A stretch of 64,000 nucleotides of DNA from Enterococcus florum (lineage in GTDB: Bacteria; Bacillota; Bacilli; Lactobacillales; Enterococcaceae). Position numbers and translations under genes: made by a program. Where the stretch lies: NCBI RefSeq assembly GCF_004309355.1, contig NZ_BJCC01000025.1, forward strand, positions 1 through 64,000, written 5' to 3'. This document shows, in pieces, positions 26,867-35,931 of the stretch (position 1 is its first letter; every line of letters begins with the position of its first letter). The notes under the pieces are model-generated. The model saw nothing but the letters and a program-made list of their open reading frames with translations. It did not search any database and had not been told where the DNA came from.

Positions 26867-27988
26867 TTAGATTTGTGCCAAATACTCAGAAAATTTTGCC
26901 AGACCGGCTTTTAATTCTTCCGTATCGCAAGCATAGCCGATTCGAACGCAGTGTTCAAACTCAAAGCAATCGCCTGGTGTGAAAAGAATGCCATGGTTGT
27001 CGATCAACTCAATGCACAGCTCACGACTTGACATCTCAAAATCATAATAAAGCAGCGTCACCGTTCCAGCCTGCGGTTTAACATAGCTGATATGCGGTTC
27101 TTTTTCGACCCACGCATCTAAAATCTGCAAATTCTCACGAACGATCCTTTTATTCCGAGCCAAAATCTTTTCCTGATTGGCTAATGCGATCGCCGCAAAT
27201 TCCTCGTCCAACAATCCACAGCTGATCGTGTTGTGGTCACGATGCAAGGCACATTGTTCCATGATTTCTGCATTTTGAGAGGCAATCCAGCCCAAGCGCA
27301 GACCGGCCAGTGAAAAGACCTTCGACATACTGCTGACACTGATGCCTTTTTCATACAGATCTGCAATCGAAGGGCTGTCAACATCCTCTTGAGTCAATCC
27401 GCGGTAAGTTTCATCGGACAAAATGTACGCATCTACCGATTTAGCAATCTCAATGATCGCTAAAAGCATATCCCGATCCATCAATGAGCCTGCCGGATTG
27501 TTTGGATTATTGATGACGATCAACTTTGTTTGCTCTGTGACGAGCTGTTTCAATTGATCAAGGTCTGGTAAAAATTGATTCTCTGGGGTCAGAGTCAAAC
27601 TTTTGACGGCTGCTCGAAAAGATTTAGGTATCGAATACAGCTGCTGATACGTAGGCAAAACGGCCACGACTTCATCTTCAGATTCTACTAGTGAATAAAG
27701 AGCCAAATGATTAGCCCCGATCGCCCCGTGCGTCGTCAGCACATTCTGCGGTGACAGCTTTTGATACAACGAACAAATTCCTTCTTTGAATGCCGGATTT
27801 CCAAAGATATGCCCATAAGTCAAGCGCTTTTGCATCAACTCAGCTACTTTTTCTGCCTTGTTGATTTGGGCGATTTCAAATAATTGATCAATACTGATCG
27901 AATCAACACACGTTTCTCCTGTGTTGTAGATGGCTTTTTCCTCGTGTTCATTCATCCATAATTCGACTTTAAATGGGTCTATTTTCAT
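26867..27988 (-). CDS. PLP-dependent class I/II aminotransferase
   Basis: A 373-residue fold-type I enzyme. The segments VINNPNNPAGSLMD, ILSDETYRGL (with the Asp that contacts the PLP nitrogen) and SSMSKVFSLAGLRLGW (with the Schiff-base Lys, about residue 221) are in family order, and a C-terminal Arg in VRIGYACD would bind the substrate carboxylate. The substrate is unknown; the pattern is nearest to aspartate/aromatic-type aminotransferases and MalY/capreomycidine-synthase-like groups. Single gene with its own terminator. Confidence 0.85.
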   Translation of the reverse strand: MKIDPFKVELWMNEHEEKAIYNTGETCVDSISIDQLFEIAQINKAEKVAELMQKRLTYGHIFGNPAFKEGICSLYQKLSPQNVLTTHGAIGANHLALYSLVESEDEVVAVLPTYQQLYSIPKSFRAAVKSLTLTPENQFLPDLDQLKQLVTEQTKLIVINNPNNPAGSLMDRDMLLAIIEIAKSVDAYILSDETYRGLTQEDVDSPSIADLYEKGISVSSMSKVFSLAGLRLGWIASQNAEIMEQCALHRDHNTISCGLLDEEFAAIALANQEKILARNKRIVRENLQILDAWVEKEPHISYVKPQAGTVTLLYYDFEMSSRELCIELIDNHGILFTPGDCFEFEHCVRIGYACDTEELKAGLAKFSEYLAQI

Positions 27989-28095
27989 TCACGTCACTCC
28001 CTTACTTATGCTTAGCATTATAACGCGAAGAAGTCTGATTGGGTAGCAATATTTTATAATTATTGATTGAATTTGCATAATTATTCGATTGCCGA

Positions 28096-29616
28096 TTACC
28101 CCAGGTCAATGATCCGATCGATGAACTCCTCATAGAACGTATTTTCGTGGGAAACGACTACGACCGTTCCTAGAAATTTGCTCAAAGCATCCTGCAGGCT
28201 TTGCTTCGTGTCTTGATCGATATGATTAGTTGGTTCATCCAAAATCAAAAAATTACTGTTGATCATTGTCATCTGTGCGATTTTTACTTTTGTCTGCTCG
28301 CCCCCACTCAGTGTTTTCAAGCTTTGCTGCGTCAACTGACTGCTTAACCCTGCACGAGACAGCTGGCGGCGCAGCTCCTTGTTATTGCTTTTGGGAAACT
28401 GATTGCTTAAATATTGAAAAGGCGTTTCCAAAGGATTTTCCCAAGCCAGTTCCTGAGAAAAGTAATTGATTTTCGTGTAATTTGGAAAGTGAAAACTGCC
28501 TGCTAGCGCAGGAATTTCCTCGATCAAGGTTTTAATCAACGTCGATTTACCGATCCCGTTGAAGCCGCGCAAAGCCACCTTTTCCCCGTAGCGGATCGTC
28601 AAATTTAACGGCTGCAGCAGCGGTTTTTGATACCCTACCTGCAATTGATCCGTTTCTAAGGCAATCGCCGCAACGATTGCTGTATATGGAAAAACAATGT
28701 TGGGTTTTGGTGCGTCGCTCGGGGGAGTCAGCCGATCGATTTTTGCCAATTGCTTCTCACGGCTTTTCGCCATCGTTGAACGAGATCCTGCTTTGTATTT
28801 GCGAATGTAGGCCTCGGTTTTTTTGATATGCTCCTGCTGCGCCTCATATTGACGCATGTAAGTTTGTGAACGCAATTCCTTTTGTTTGAGCGCCTTTTGC
28901 AGGTTTCCGGTATATTTGGTCAATTGACCGAACTCAATATCCAAAATGTGGGTCGTTACCTGGTCCAAGAATGCTCGATCATGAGAAACAACTAAAAAGG
29001 TGCCTGAAAAGTCCTTCAAAAATTGAGTCAACCATTGAACATGCTCGTCATCTAAATGATTGGTCGGCTCATCTAAAATCAGGATTTCAGGTTTTTCCAA
29101 CAATAATTTCGCTAAAAGAACTTTTGATCGTTGCCCGCCACTTAAATTTTTTAGTCGATTGGCCATTCCCAGAACAGAGATGCCCAGTCCATTGGCCAAT
29201 TCATCGATCAAGGTCTCCATTTGATAAAATTCACCTTGGTCCAGTTCATTTTGCAATTTTCCTGCACGATCCAGCAGTCTATCGTCTAAGCTTTCTGCAT
29301 ATTCTTCATAAAGCTTGCCGATCCGTTTTTCCTTTTCAAACTCTTCCGCATAAGCTGATTGCAGAAATTCTTGGATCGTCAGTGTTTCATCGACGTTCAC
29401 ATACTGATCTAAATAGCCCAAATGAATTTTAGGCGACAAAACGACCTGTCCATCATCCGGCAAAATCTCACCAGTAATAATCTTAATCAAAGTACTTTTT
29501 CCAGCACCGTTTCTCCCGATCAATCCAACGTGCTCGCCAAGATTGATCTGTGCGTTGATCTTTTCATAGAGTATTTTATCCCCGAATTGCTGAGTAATAT
29601 CGACTAGTTTTAACAT
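28096..29616 (-). CDS. ABC-F family ATPase, probable ribosome-associated protein
   Basis: A 506-residue protein with two fused ABC domains and no membrane segment. First domain: Walker A GLIGRNGAGKSTLIK, signature LSGGQRSKVLLAKLL, Walker B LILDEPTNHLDD. Second domain: RGFNGIGKSTLIK, LSGGEQTKVKIAQM, LILDEPTNHID. The basic inter-domain linker (about residues 245-300, with KYKAGSRSTMAKSREKQLAK) reaches into the ribosome in this family. ABC-F proteins either aid translation or protect ribosomes from antibiotics. The presence of an upstream leader peptide and terminator is typical of the resistance type, but the class cannot be named from sequence. Confidence 0.88.
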   Translation of the reverse strand: MLKLVDITQQFGDKILYEKINAQINLGEHVGLIGRNGAGKSTLIKIITGEILPDDGQVVLSPKIHLGYLDQYVNVDETLTIQEFLQSAYAEEFEKEKRIGKLYEEYAESLDDRLLDRAGKLQNELDQGEFYQMETLIDELANGLGISVLGMANRLKNLSGGQRSKVLLAKLLLEKPEILILDEPTNHLDDEHVQWLTQFLKDFSGTFLVVSHDRAFLDQVTTHILDIEFGQLTKYTGNLQKALKQKELRSQTYMRQYEAQQEHIKKTEAYIRKYKAGSRSTMAKSREKQLAKIDRLTPPSDAPKPNIVFPYTAIVAAIALETDQLQVGYQKPLLQPLNLTIRYGEKVALRGFNGIGKSTLIKTLIEEIPALAGSFHFPNYTKINYFSQELAWENPLETPFQYLSNQFPKSNNKELRRQLSRAGLSSQLTQQSLKTLSGGEQTKVKIAQMTMINSNFLILDEPTNHIDQDTKQSLQDALSKFLGTVVVVSHENTFYEEFIDRIIDLG

Positions 29617-29654
29617 GTTGTTTCCTTCTTTCTTGGTTCATTTGATTATAAAAA

Positions 29655-29815
29655 AGCGACAGACAATCTGCATCGTCTGTCGCTACACAATAATTCATTC
29701 GTGATCGAAAAAGGCCGGGCAGCTCAAATAAACGACCACCTGTCGGCTTTTTCGATGAAGAATTTTCTGATTGTATGCTCTTAACAATGCTTCATCGTAT
29801 CCATAAGTTAAGAGC
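29655..29815 (-). promoter_or_regulatory. Attenuator leader of the ABC-F gene
   Basis: Three hairpins follow one another. Arms 29807-29815 and 29777-29785 pair over nine bases, and the first arm lies inside the leader peptide. Arms 29744-29755 and 29705-29717 pair over about twelve. Arms 29675-29684 and 29655-29664 form a perfect ten-base terminator followed by T6, 39 bases before the ABC-F start. This is the layout of ribosome-mediated attenuators of antibiotic-induced ABC-F genes. Confidence 0.75.
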
Positions 29816-29854
29816 TGCTTTTCTAGTAAATCGTAAATAATAATCGTAAATCAT
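29792..29854 (-). CDS. Leader peptide of the ABC-F gene, 20 residues
   Basis: A 20-codon frame beginning with ATG six bases after AGGGAG. The peptide is MIYDYYLRFTRKAALNLWIR. It follows a consensus promoter and overlaps the first arm of the first leader hairpin, so a ribosome stalled on it would stop that hairpin forming. Coding is supported by ribosome site and position rather than by length. Confidence 0.65.
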   Translation of the reverse strand: MIYDYYLRFTRKAALNLWIR

Positions 29855-29878
29855 CTAGGTCTCCCTCTTTCGCCAAGC

Positions 29879-29908
29879 ATCATATCATGTTTTTCCGGTG
29901 AATGTCAA
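29879..29908 (-). promoter_or_regulatory. Promoter of the ABC-F transcript
   Basis: TTGACA (29903-29908) and TATGAT (29879-29884) with an 18-base spacer, about 25 bases before the leader peptide. Confidence 0.8.
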
Positions 29909-29925
29909 AAAAGGGGCTGGTCAAT

Positions 29926-29956
29926 AAAAAAAGCTTGCATGCAAAAGCATACAAAC
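29926..29956 (-). terminator. Terminator after the DUF2187-like gene
   Basis: Ten-base arms (29947-29956 and 29933-29942) with two G-U pairs, followed on the minus strand by T7. Confidence 0.8.
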
Positions 29957-29964
29957 TCCTCGTT

Positions 29965-30192
29965 TTATTCAACACATGTCAATTTTTTATAGCTGATCAC
30001 TGTTTTATAGTCGATCAACGCCTTAGAGGGACTTTGTGAGATTTTCACCACTGCCGAGTTGTTCATCATGGTTTCGATCGTTCCCTCGTGATGGCTGTTC
30101 TCATAAGGAAAGGCCACTTTGGAACCTACGGCAAATTTCTCACTTGCAAAAAGAGGGACAGTCAACTTATAGCCAAACGTTTTACTATTCAT
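29965..30192 (-). CDS. Small DUF2187-like protein
   Basis: A 75-residue protein of mainly beta pattern. FAVGSKVAFPYENSHHEGTI and the following AVVKISQS resemble DUF2187/KOW-like small proteins of Firmicutes, whose function is unknown. The ATG at 30192 is preferred because GGGAGG lies before it; the longer frame starting at 30267 would run through the cspA terminator. It is downstream of the cold-shock gene, separated by a terminator. Confidence 0.65.
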   Translation of the reverse strand: MNSKTFGYKLTVPLFASEKFAVGSKVAFPYENSHHEGTIETMMNNSAVVKISQSPSKALIDYKTVISYKKLTCVE

Positions 30193-30225
30193 TCTTTTTC
30201 CTCCCAGCGGTTTTGATTCGAATCT

Positions 30226-30257
30226 AAAAAAAGAGAAGACCTGCATCAGATCTTCTC
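30226..30257 (-). terminator. Terminator after the cold-shock gene
   Basis: Arms GAGAAGA/TCTTCTC (30251-30257 and 30233-30239) with a T7 run on the minus strand. Confidence 0.85.
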
Positions 30258-30269
30258 GATTAATCAAAA

Positions 30270-30470
30270 TTATGCTTTAACAATGTTTGTTGCTTGAGGG
30301 CCGCGTTGACCTTCTTCAACATCAAAAGTCACTGATTGACCTTCGTCTAATGTTTTGAAGCCGTCACCTTGGATAGCTGAGAAATGTGCGAATACATCAT
30401 TTCCATCTTCACCTGTGATAAATCCAAAACCTTTGTCTGCATTAAACCATTTTACTGTACCGTTATTCAT
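30270..30470 (-). CDS. Cold-shock protein (CspA family)
   Basis: A 66-residue single cold-shock domain. The RNA-binding motifs are present: [11 protein letters not shown] (RNP1) and DVFAHFSAI (RNP2). It binds single-stranded nucleic acid and unwinds mRNA structure as a chaperone. GGAGG precedes the ATG. The long untranslated stretch upstream (30471-30600) is usual for csp transcripts, which fold in a temperature-dependent way; I could not resolve a specific structure. Confidence 0.97.
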   Translation of the reverse strand: MNNGTVKWFNADKGFGFITGEDGNDVFAHFSAIQGDGFKTLDEGQSVTFDVEEGQRGPQATNIVKA

Positions 30471-30709
30471 AACGTACCTCCAAATTACACATCGTGTGTG
30501 TTTATTTTGTAATAGAAAATGACGTGTAAAGAGAAGTGCGTATCAACTTTTATAGATAAACAAATTTCACATATCAAAACATTACCATACTACCATAACA
30601 CGTTCAGATTCCAAAAGCAACTAAACATGAACGATCTGTCAGAATCGCCGTTGAAATATTAAGGTTTGAGCAAATTCCTTAATAGATTCAATCGATTCGT
30701 CTACTCCTG

Positions 30710-31363
30710 CTACTGGTCTGCCCAGTTTAGATTGACCCATGGACTTTCCTCATCCTCCAGCAGCCAGCGAATGCGGGAATGAATCAATTTCCGACCTAAT
30801 CGATTGTTGATAGCCAGTTGTTCTTCTCCTTGTTTAAACAGCGCTGCATAGGTCTGCCAAGAGTCGACATGAAGTTTTTGGGTGAGGGTATCTACTAAGG
30901 TAGAGATGTCCGTTTGGACTTGATCAAATGTGATGTAGTCAGCATCAATCGCAGTCGTCAAGATATAAAGGTGGACGTTCGCCAGTGTCAGCAACGTTGC
31001 AGTATCGACCTCCTGATCATCCTTTTCCCATTCGGCAAACAGCTTTTGTCGTGCTTGAATCAGCTGGTTGTGTTCAATCTCTTCTTTTCCATAAATATCA
31101 AAATCCCTTGCCAGCAAATCCCGAGCTTCCTTTTTTTGCTTCGAATCCAGCATTCCTAATTTGTACAAATGCGGCGAAAACCCGCCCATATCGGAACTCA
31201 ACAGTACCTCTCTCATAGGACAGGCCAAGGCTAAGGCCTTTTTCTCCAATGTGATCGGTGCCGCTTTTAGTTCTTGGTATGTCGCTGCTCCTTGTTCATG
31301 TTCTGCTTTTGCTTCATCGTATCCTTCTTTGATCGACTCTTTGATAAACCGCAACAGTCCCAT
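30710..31363 (-). CDS. DUF1266-like protein
   Basis: A 217-residue soluble, helical and acidic protein. The end of the sequence (RWLLEDEESPWVNLNW) matches what I recall of DUF1266 proteins, which are uncharacterised. The start at 31363 is chosen because GGAGG lies seven bases before the ATG; the open frame to 31492 runs through upstream sequence without a ribosome site. It stands alone. Confidence 0.6.
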   Translation of the reverse strand: MGLLRFIKESIKEGYDEAKAEHEQGAATYQELKAAPITLEKKALALACPMREVLLSSDMGGFSPHLYKLGMLDSKQKKEARDLLARDFDIYGKEEIEHNQLIQARQKLFAEWEKDDQEVDTATLLTLANVHLYILTTAIDADYITFDQVQTDISTLVDTLTQKLHVDSWQTYAALFKQGEEQLAINNRLGRKLIHSRIRWLLEDEESPWVNLNWADQ

Positions 31364-31493
31364 TTTTTGTCCTCCACTTTTTTTGTACAGTATAGCAAAA
31401 AAATATCCAGATTTAGGGCTTTTTTTCAACAGTCGAAGTAAGAGTTGTTCATTCATGGTTGGTCTCACAACGATTGTATCCATCTTTTTCAAA

Positions 31494-31538
31494 AAATGAA
31501 AAGCAATCCCTAAAAATTAGAAATTGCTTCTTTTTTTC
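31494..31538 (-). terminator. Terminator after the M28 peptidase gene
   Basis: Arms AAGCAAT / ATTGCTT (31523-31529 and 31501-31507) followed on the minus strand by TTTCATTTTTTG. Confidence 0.65.
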
Positions 31539-31553
31539 AATAATTGTACTTTT

Positions 31554-32735
31554 TTACTCTTCCGTGAAGGTTTCGACAGCCTGGTCCAAGAAACAAACTG
31601 TTTCAGCAATACGTTCATAATCGACAATGGAAAGATTATCCTTTGGTGTATGCATCACCATTTCCATTAGCGTGGTGATTTTCGAAGAGGTGAGAGCAAT
31701 TGCTGGGATGCCAGCTCCGGCAAAAAGCATATGATCCCCCATTGGCCAAGGCTCGGTTTTTTCGAACTCGTCATTATCAACCGCAAATCGTTCGAAACGC
31801 TGCTCGAACAACTCAGAGCAAGCATAAAAGGAGTAAGATGTTTTGCTGTCCTTCATCCCAATACCATCTACATTGACGGCCCACAAGTACTCCTCAGGCA
31901 CAGTCAAAGACTGATTCATGAAGGTCATTTCTCCTGGCATTGAATAGTAGTCTTCTCCATTAAAGAGAACGATCTCCTTTTGAAATGTCTCCTCTGTTTT
32001 TGCTAACCGTTCAGCTAATACCAGTAAAGCAGCTGTTCCGCTGGCATTATCCAACGCGCCGGGTGTCGTTGGTTTTGTATCGATATGAGCTGAAAACGAT
32101 ACCTTTTTTCCCTGGCCGAAGGTGGCAATGACGTTGGCGGCTGTCGTCTGTCTGCGCTCAGTATCCAGCGTCAACTCTGCCTGTTTTCCTTGAAGCAGTG
32201 TCGGCAAATATTTTCCTTTTACAGTTGCACAGGGAATATCAAAGTCACCATCTTGGATAATGGGTACGGCTACTTCCGAGAGAAAGCTTACCGTGATTAC
32301 CGCAGACGGTTTTTGTTCTTCCAGTTCACGAATAATTGCTTGGTGCTCTTCCGGATTCCAAAAGGTCATGCTTTTTGGCATAAGTGGTTCTTTGCAGAGC
32401 TCTCCGTAGATGACGCAAAGCTTGTTCGTCGCATTAAGGTTACGCAATTGTTCAAGCGTTTCCGCAAAAACTAACTCACCAGAGTCTTCGCAAGGAGCGG
32501 CATACTCTGCGACCTCCACCTCTAAAGCTTGCCCATCGATTTTCAGCTGTGCTCCTCGATTCTGCCAATCGATACAAGGAAATTCTTGAAGTGTCACCTC
32601 GTACCCCAATCGTTCGAGCGTCTCTGCAGCATACTGAACAGCCTGTGTATTGGCTTTTGATCCAGTTGCTCGCGCACCAATTTCTTCACACAATACCTTC
32701 ATATGACGGACGATCGATTCTTTGATTTTTTCCAC
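31554..32735 (-). CDS. M28-family metallopeptidase (aminopeptidase)
   Basis: A 393-residue zinc peptidase of the M28 fold. Metal-binding and catalytic residues appear in SAHIDTKPTTPGALDNASG (His, Asp, Asp), LFNGEDYYSMPGE (Glu) and PMGDHMLFAGAGIP, with a PA-like insert between residues about 80 and 190. There is no signal peptide, so it is cytoplasmic. The family removes N-terminal amino acids from peptides. It is divergent from the AraC-GyrI regulator at 32837. Confidence 0.85.
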   Translation of the reverse strand: MEKIKESIVRHMKVLCEEIGARATGSKANTQAVQYAAETLERLGYEVTLQEFPCIDWQNRGAQLKIDGQALEVEVAEYAAPCEDSGELVFAETLEQLRNLNATNKLCVIYGELCKEPLMPKSMTFWNPEEHQAIIRELEEQKPSAVITVSFLSEVAVPIIQDGDFDIPCATVKGKYLPTLLQGKQAELTLDTERRQTTAANVIATFGQGKKVSFSAHIDTKPTTPGALDNASGTAALLVLAERLAKTEETFQKEIVLFNGEDYYSMPGEMTFMNQSLTVPEEYLWAVNVDGIGMKDSKTSYSFYACSELFEQRFERFAVDNDEFEKTEPWPMGDHMLFAGAGIPAIALTSSKITTLMEMVMHTPKDNLSIVDYERIAETVCFLDQAVETFTEE

Positions 32736-32836
32736 TTTTCTTCACTCCTTATTCTTGATACCATAAGTATAGAAGATCGATTAAAAAAAACTTGACCTTC
32801 CTTGCGAAACTCATCACGACAGAAAAGAGGGCCCCG

Positions 32837-33736
32837 ATGGCACATTTAGACCATGCTGCAGCTGTTACACGTATGCAAACCTATATAGAAACACATTTAG
32901 AGGACGATCTTACTCTGCACCTGTTAGCCGAACAAGCCGGATACTCTCCCTGGCACTGCGCCAAACTATTCAAAGAATACACTGGTAGTTCACCCTTCGA
33001 ATACATTCGCAAGCTGCGTTTGTCACAAGCGGCTTTAGTGCTCCGAGATGAAAAACGCAAAGTAGTGGATGTTGCGTTAGAATTTGTCTTTGACTCCCAT
33101 GAAGGCTTCACCCGAGCTTTTCAAAAGCAGTTTGGGATTCGACCCAAAGCCTATCAGCAGCAAACACCGCCGATCCCTTTGTTTCACCCCTATCCTGTCG
33201 AAAGCTATTATTTAATGATGGATAGACCAGCGGAGATCAGCCCTTTGTCACAATCCTTCCATGTCCATTTGATGCATTTTCCCGCCCGAAAAATGCTGTT
33301 GCTGCGAGGAAACAAGGCGGACAATTACTTAGACTATGCAAAAGAAATCGGCTGTGATGTTTGGGGGATCTTGGCAAGTATCAAAGAGGCCCTTTATGAA
33401 CCTGTGGGTATGTGGCTGCCGGCCTCCTTTCAAAAAAGAGAGACTTCTATTTATGCTCAAGGTGTGGAAGTACCAGAAAATTATACTGGAATCCTTCCTG
33501 ACGGCTTTGACTGCTTCACAATCCCAGCGAACACGATGCTGATATTTCAAGGCAATCCATATCCAGAAGAACAATTTGATGTAGCTATCAATGACCTGAT
33601 TCAACAAATCGACCACTATGATCCAAGCCAGTTTTCCTGTGTGTGGGCGCCTGAGGACGCACCGCGCGTTCAGCTTGAACCACAAGGATATCGTGGGTAT
33701 ATTGAAGCCCGACCAGTTCGGGTGAGAGAAGAATAA
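32837..33736 (+). CDS. AraC-family regulator with GyrI-like effector domain
   Basis: A 299-residue regulator in the order DNA-binding then effector domain. The double AraC helix-turn-helix lies at about residues 10-110 (YSPWHCAKLFKEYTGSSP, FVFDSHEGFTRAFQKQFG), and a GyrI-like small-molecule binding domain fills 140-295. This is the Rob/SoxS-related layout found in multidrug regulators. The ATG at 32837 follows AGAGGG and is preferred over the frame start at 32792. Targets unknown; the divergent peptidase gene is one candidate. Confidence 0.87.
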   Translation: MAHLDHAAAVTRMQTYIETHLEDDLTLHLLAEQAGYSPWHCAKLFKEYTGSSPFEYIRKLRLSQAALVLRDEKRKVVDVALEFVFDSHEGFTRAFQKQFGIRPKAYQQQTPPIPLFHPYPVESYYLMMDRPAEISPLSQSFHVHLMHFPARKMLLLRGNKADNYLDYAKEIGCDVWGILASIKEALYEPVGMWLPASFQKRETSIYAQGVEVPENYTGILPDGFDCFTIPANTMLIFQGNPYPEEQFDVAINDLIQQIDHYDPSQFSCVWAPEDAPRVQLEPQGYRGYIEARPVRVREE

Positions 33737-33739
33737 ATA

Positions 33740-33780
33740 AAAAGCTTCAGATAATGTTATCACACATATCTGAAGCTTTT
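33740..33780. terminator. Bidirectional terminator
   Basis: Perfect 14-base arms (33740-33753 and 33767-33780) with A4 and T4 ends, between convergent genes. Confidence 0.9.
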
Positions 33781-33785
33781 GCTTA

Positions 33786-34391
33786 TCAGCCGTTCATTAT
33801 TTTTTCCAACGCACCGTACAGCTTTTCATAATTCGCATCATTAAAATCTGTTACATCCAGTTCGAAAAGAATACCTAAAGCAAAGGATTCATACCCTCTT
33901 GTTGTACAACGCTTTTTAAATTCGTCATAGGTCAACAAATTGTCTGCCTCGTCATGCCGAAGTACTTGATTCTTTTGATAACACTTCACAATGTGTCCTA
34001 AATGACGTGTCTCGTCTAAATCACGCTGCTGCTGTCGTTGGAATAAAACATCCAAATCAGCAATCAGTCGAACAGTGATGACTTGGTAAGAATAGATTTT
34101 AGACAATCGATGGAGAGTCGCCCTCTGCTTGTCGCTGAAAGGATAATCTGAAATAACTCCTATCTGCCGCTTAAAACAATCTTCCAACGTCTCGTAATAT
34201 TCCTGCCAGCTTTGTTGGATCAAGCGTTCTTTTTCTTTCAAGCTGTTAAAACCATACAAATCCCAATTTTTTTCTTTGATTTCATCTGGAGAAAGTAGAC
34301 AAAACTCAGGAAAACGTTCCATAATGCCATTGGCCAGATAGGTTTTTCCAGTTCCAGGGTACCCGGCTAGTAAAATCAAGGTCTTGTTCAT
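33786..34391 (-). CDS. P-loop kinase-like protein (AAA_33 type)
   Basis: A 201-residue protein with Walker A GYPGTGKTYLA near the N-terminus and a SPDEIKE motif, the pattern of small P-loop kinases in the AAA_33/zeta group. Such proteins phosphorylate small molecules, sometimes sugars. It follows the GntR gene by 13 bases and is the last gene of the mannose-family PTS operon, so it may act on a pathway intermediate; that is an inference from position only. It ends before a bidirectional terminator. Confidence 0.75.
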   Translation of the reverse strand: MNKTLILLAGYPGTGKTYLANGIMERFPEFCLLSPDEIKEKNWDLYGFNSLKEKERLIQQSWQEYYETLEDCFKRQIGVISDYPFSDKQRATLHRLSKIYSYQVITVRLIADLDVLFQRQQQRDLDETRHLGHIVKCYQKNQVLRHDEADNLLTYDEFKKRCTTRGYESFALGILFELDVTDFNDANYEKLYGALEKIMNG

Positions 34392-34404
34392 GTGGATCCT
34401 TCCT

Positions 34405-35136
34405 TTAAATGGTCAATTCGATTTCCAAATGGTATTTATCTGCCAGATAATACGTATCAACATATTCTCGCGGACAATCCTTCACATCATAAGAAACCCG
34501 CTTGATATGCAGCAGCGGACTTCCCGTTTCCACCTGCAGCAATTGGCTAAACTCCTCATTTGCTGTAATGGCATAGATTTCTTGCCTGGCATAAGCCCAT
34601 TGAATATCATAGGTTTTATTCAAAAAGACGCGCAGAGATTCTTTCGAAAAGTCACGTGTAAGAATTTTAGGAACATAGTCCTTTTCAAAATAGTTAATTT
34701 CCAAATAGAAGGGTTCTTTTCCACCATAACGTACACGTTTGAGACAAATCAGGTCTGTCTCAGGCTCAAGATTTAAAACTTGTGCAATTTCTTTTGGCGC
34801 TTTTATTGTGTTAAAGTGGATGATCTTCTTTTGAGAAATCACACTGGTGGGTTCATTTTTACGAGAGTAATTGACGACCCGTTGCGGCGAGTGATTGGGA
34901 CGAGTCGAAACCACGACTGTCCCTAACCCTCGTTTCTTTTTAACAAAGCCGTCATTCGCCAGCATTTCCATCGCTTTTCTGGCAGTAGCACGACTTACCT
35001 GATAGCGTTTCATCAATTCACTTTCTGATGGAATCAACTCCCCCACTTTATAGGTCCCGTTGCTGATTCCTTGAAACAACAGATCGTATAGCTGGTAGTA
35101 CAATTGCTCCCTGCTGTTGAAATCCAACGTTGTCAT
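34405..35136 (-). CDS. GntR-family (HutC/UTRA) regulator
   Basis: A 243-residue regulator: N-terminal winged helix (about residues 8-75, with YQVSRATARKAMEMLANDGFV) and C-terminal UTRA ligand domain (about 95-238). HutC-type members usually bind a phosphorylated sugar. It belongs to the PTS operon running from 40728 to 33786, 18 bases after the SDR gene. A 14-base palindrome AATATACGTATATT before the aldolase gene (40791-40804) is a fitting operator. Confidence 0.9.
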   Translation of the reverse strand: MTTLDFNSREQLYYQLYDLLFQGISNGTYKVGELIPSESELMKRYQVSRATARKAMEMLANDGFVKKKRGLGTVVVSTRPNHSPQRVVNYSRKNEPTSVISQKKIIHFNTIKAPKEIAQVLNLEPETDLICLKRVRYGGKEPFYLEINYFEKDYVPKILTRDFSKESLRVFLNKTYDIQWAYARQEIYAITANEEFSQLLQVETGSPLLHIKRVSYDVKDCPREYVDTYYLADKYHLEIELTI

Positions 35137-35154
35137 GCTGCTCCTCCTATCCTC

Positions 35155-35919
35155 TTAGTCCATCCATTCTCCACCAACTAAATTGATCGATTGTCCAGTC
35201 AAGTAACTAGACTGGTCCGTTAGTAAAAAGACCGCCGCATGAATCACGTCTTGCAGATCCACCAATCGATGCATGGGTATATTGCTCTTGAAATAGTCCA
35301 TGACTTCTTCAGGGTCAAGATCACGCTTTTTAGCATATTGGTGCTTCAGCTTCTCCCACATTTCTGTGTAGACGATGCCTGGGCAGATGGAGTTGACTCG
35401 GATGTGTTGATCCGCAAATTCTTTAGCGATCGATTGTGTCAATCCTTGTACCCCAAATTTGCTAGCACAATAGACCGTCTGCCATGAACTAGCCTTTTTG
35501 CCTGACAATGAAGACATATTCAAGATTTGGCCGCCGCCATGTTTCAACATTCGCGTAATTGCTGTTTGGCAACACAAGAAGGTCGCCTTCAAGTTAACAT
35601 TCATTGTTAGATCCCATAATGCTTCGCTGCTTTCCAAGAAGGGGGCCATTTCAGAAACTCCGGCTGAATTAACCCACGAAGTCAACGCACCAAATTGCTG
35701 CTCCACTTTTTCAGTTGCCTCTTCGATCGCCTGTTTATTTGTCACATCAACTTTGTAATATCGGAGATTCGACGATCCGACTTCCTCGACTAGCGCATTG
35801 CCTTTCTGGTCATCAAGATCATAAACAGCTACTTTTGCCCCAAGTGCAGTGAATTCTTTTGCCATGGCCGCGCCCATACCGCTGGCACCACCGGTGATCA
35901 CGATTACTTTACCCTTCAT
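35155..35919 (-). CDS. Short-chain dehydrogenase/reductase, sugar-phosphate type
   Basis: A 254-residue classical SDR: cofactor motif TGGASGMGAAMA (about residues 8-19), Asp after the second strand (VYDLDD) favouring NAD, active-site Ser in MSSLSGKK and YCASK with catalytic Tyr and Lys (about 151-155). By position in a PTS operon with a zinc dehydrogenase, kinase and aldolase, it probably oxidises or reduces a hexitol or ketose phosphate, as sorbitol-6-phosphate dehydrogenase does in L-sorbose operons. The substrate itself is not shown. Confidence 0.85.
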   Translation of the reverse strand: MKGKVIVITGGASGMGAAMAKEFTALGAKVAVYDLDDQKGNALVEEVGSSNLRYYKVDVTNKQAIEEATEKVEQQFGALTSWVNSAGVSEMAPFLESSEALWDLTMNVNLKATFLCCQTAITRMLKHGGGQILNMSSLSGKKASSWQTVYCASKFGVQGLTQSIAKEFADQHIRVNSICPGIVYTEMWEKLKHQYAKKRDLDPEEVMDYFKSNIPMHRLVDLQDVIHAAVFLLTDQSSYLTGQSINLVGGEWMD

Positions 35920-35931
35920 TTTTCCGCGCTC

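Noticed and set aside
28096-29616. Naming the ABC-F protein Lsa, Vga or Msr
   Set aside because: Its linker and N-terminus do not match those resistance proteins as I recall them; only the attenuator hints at a resistance role.
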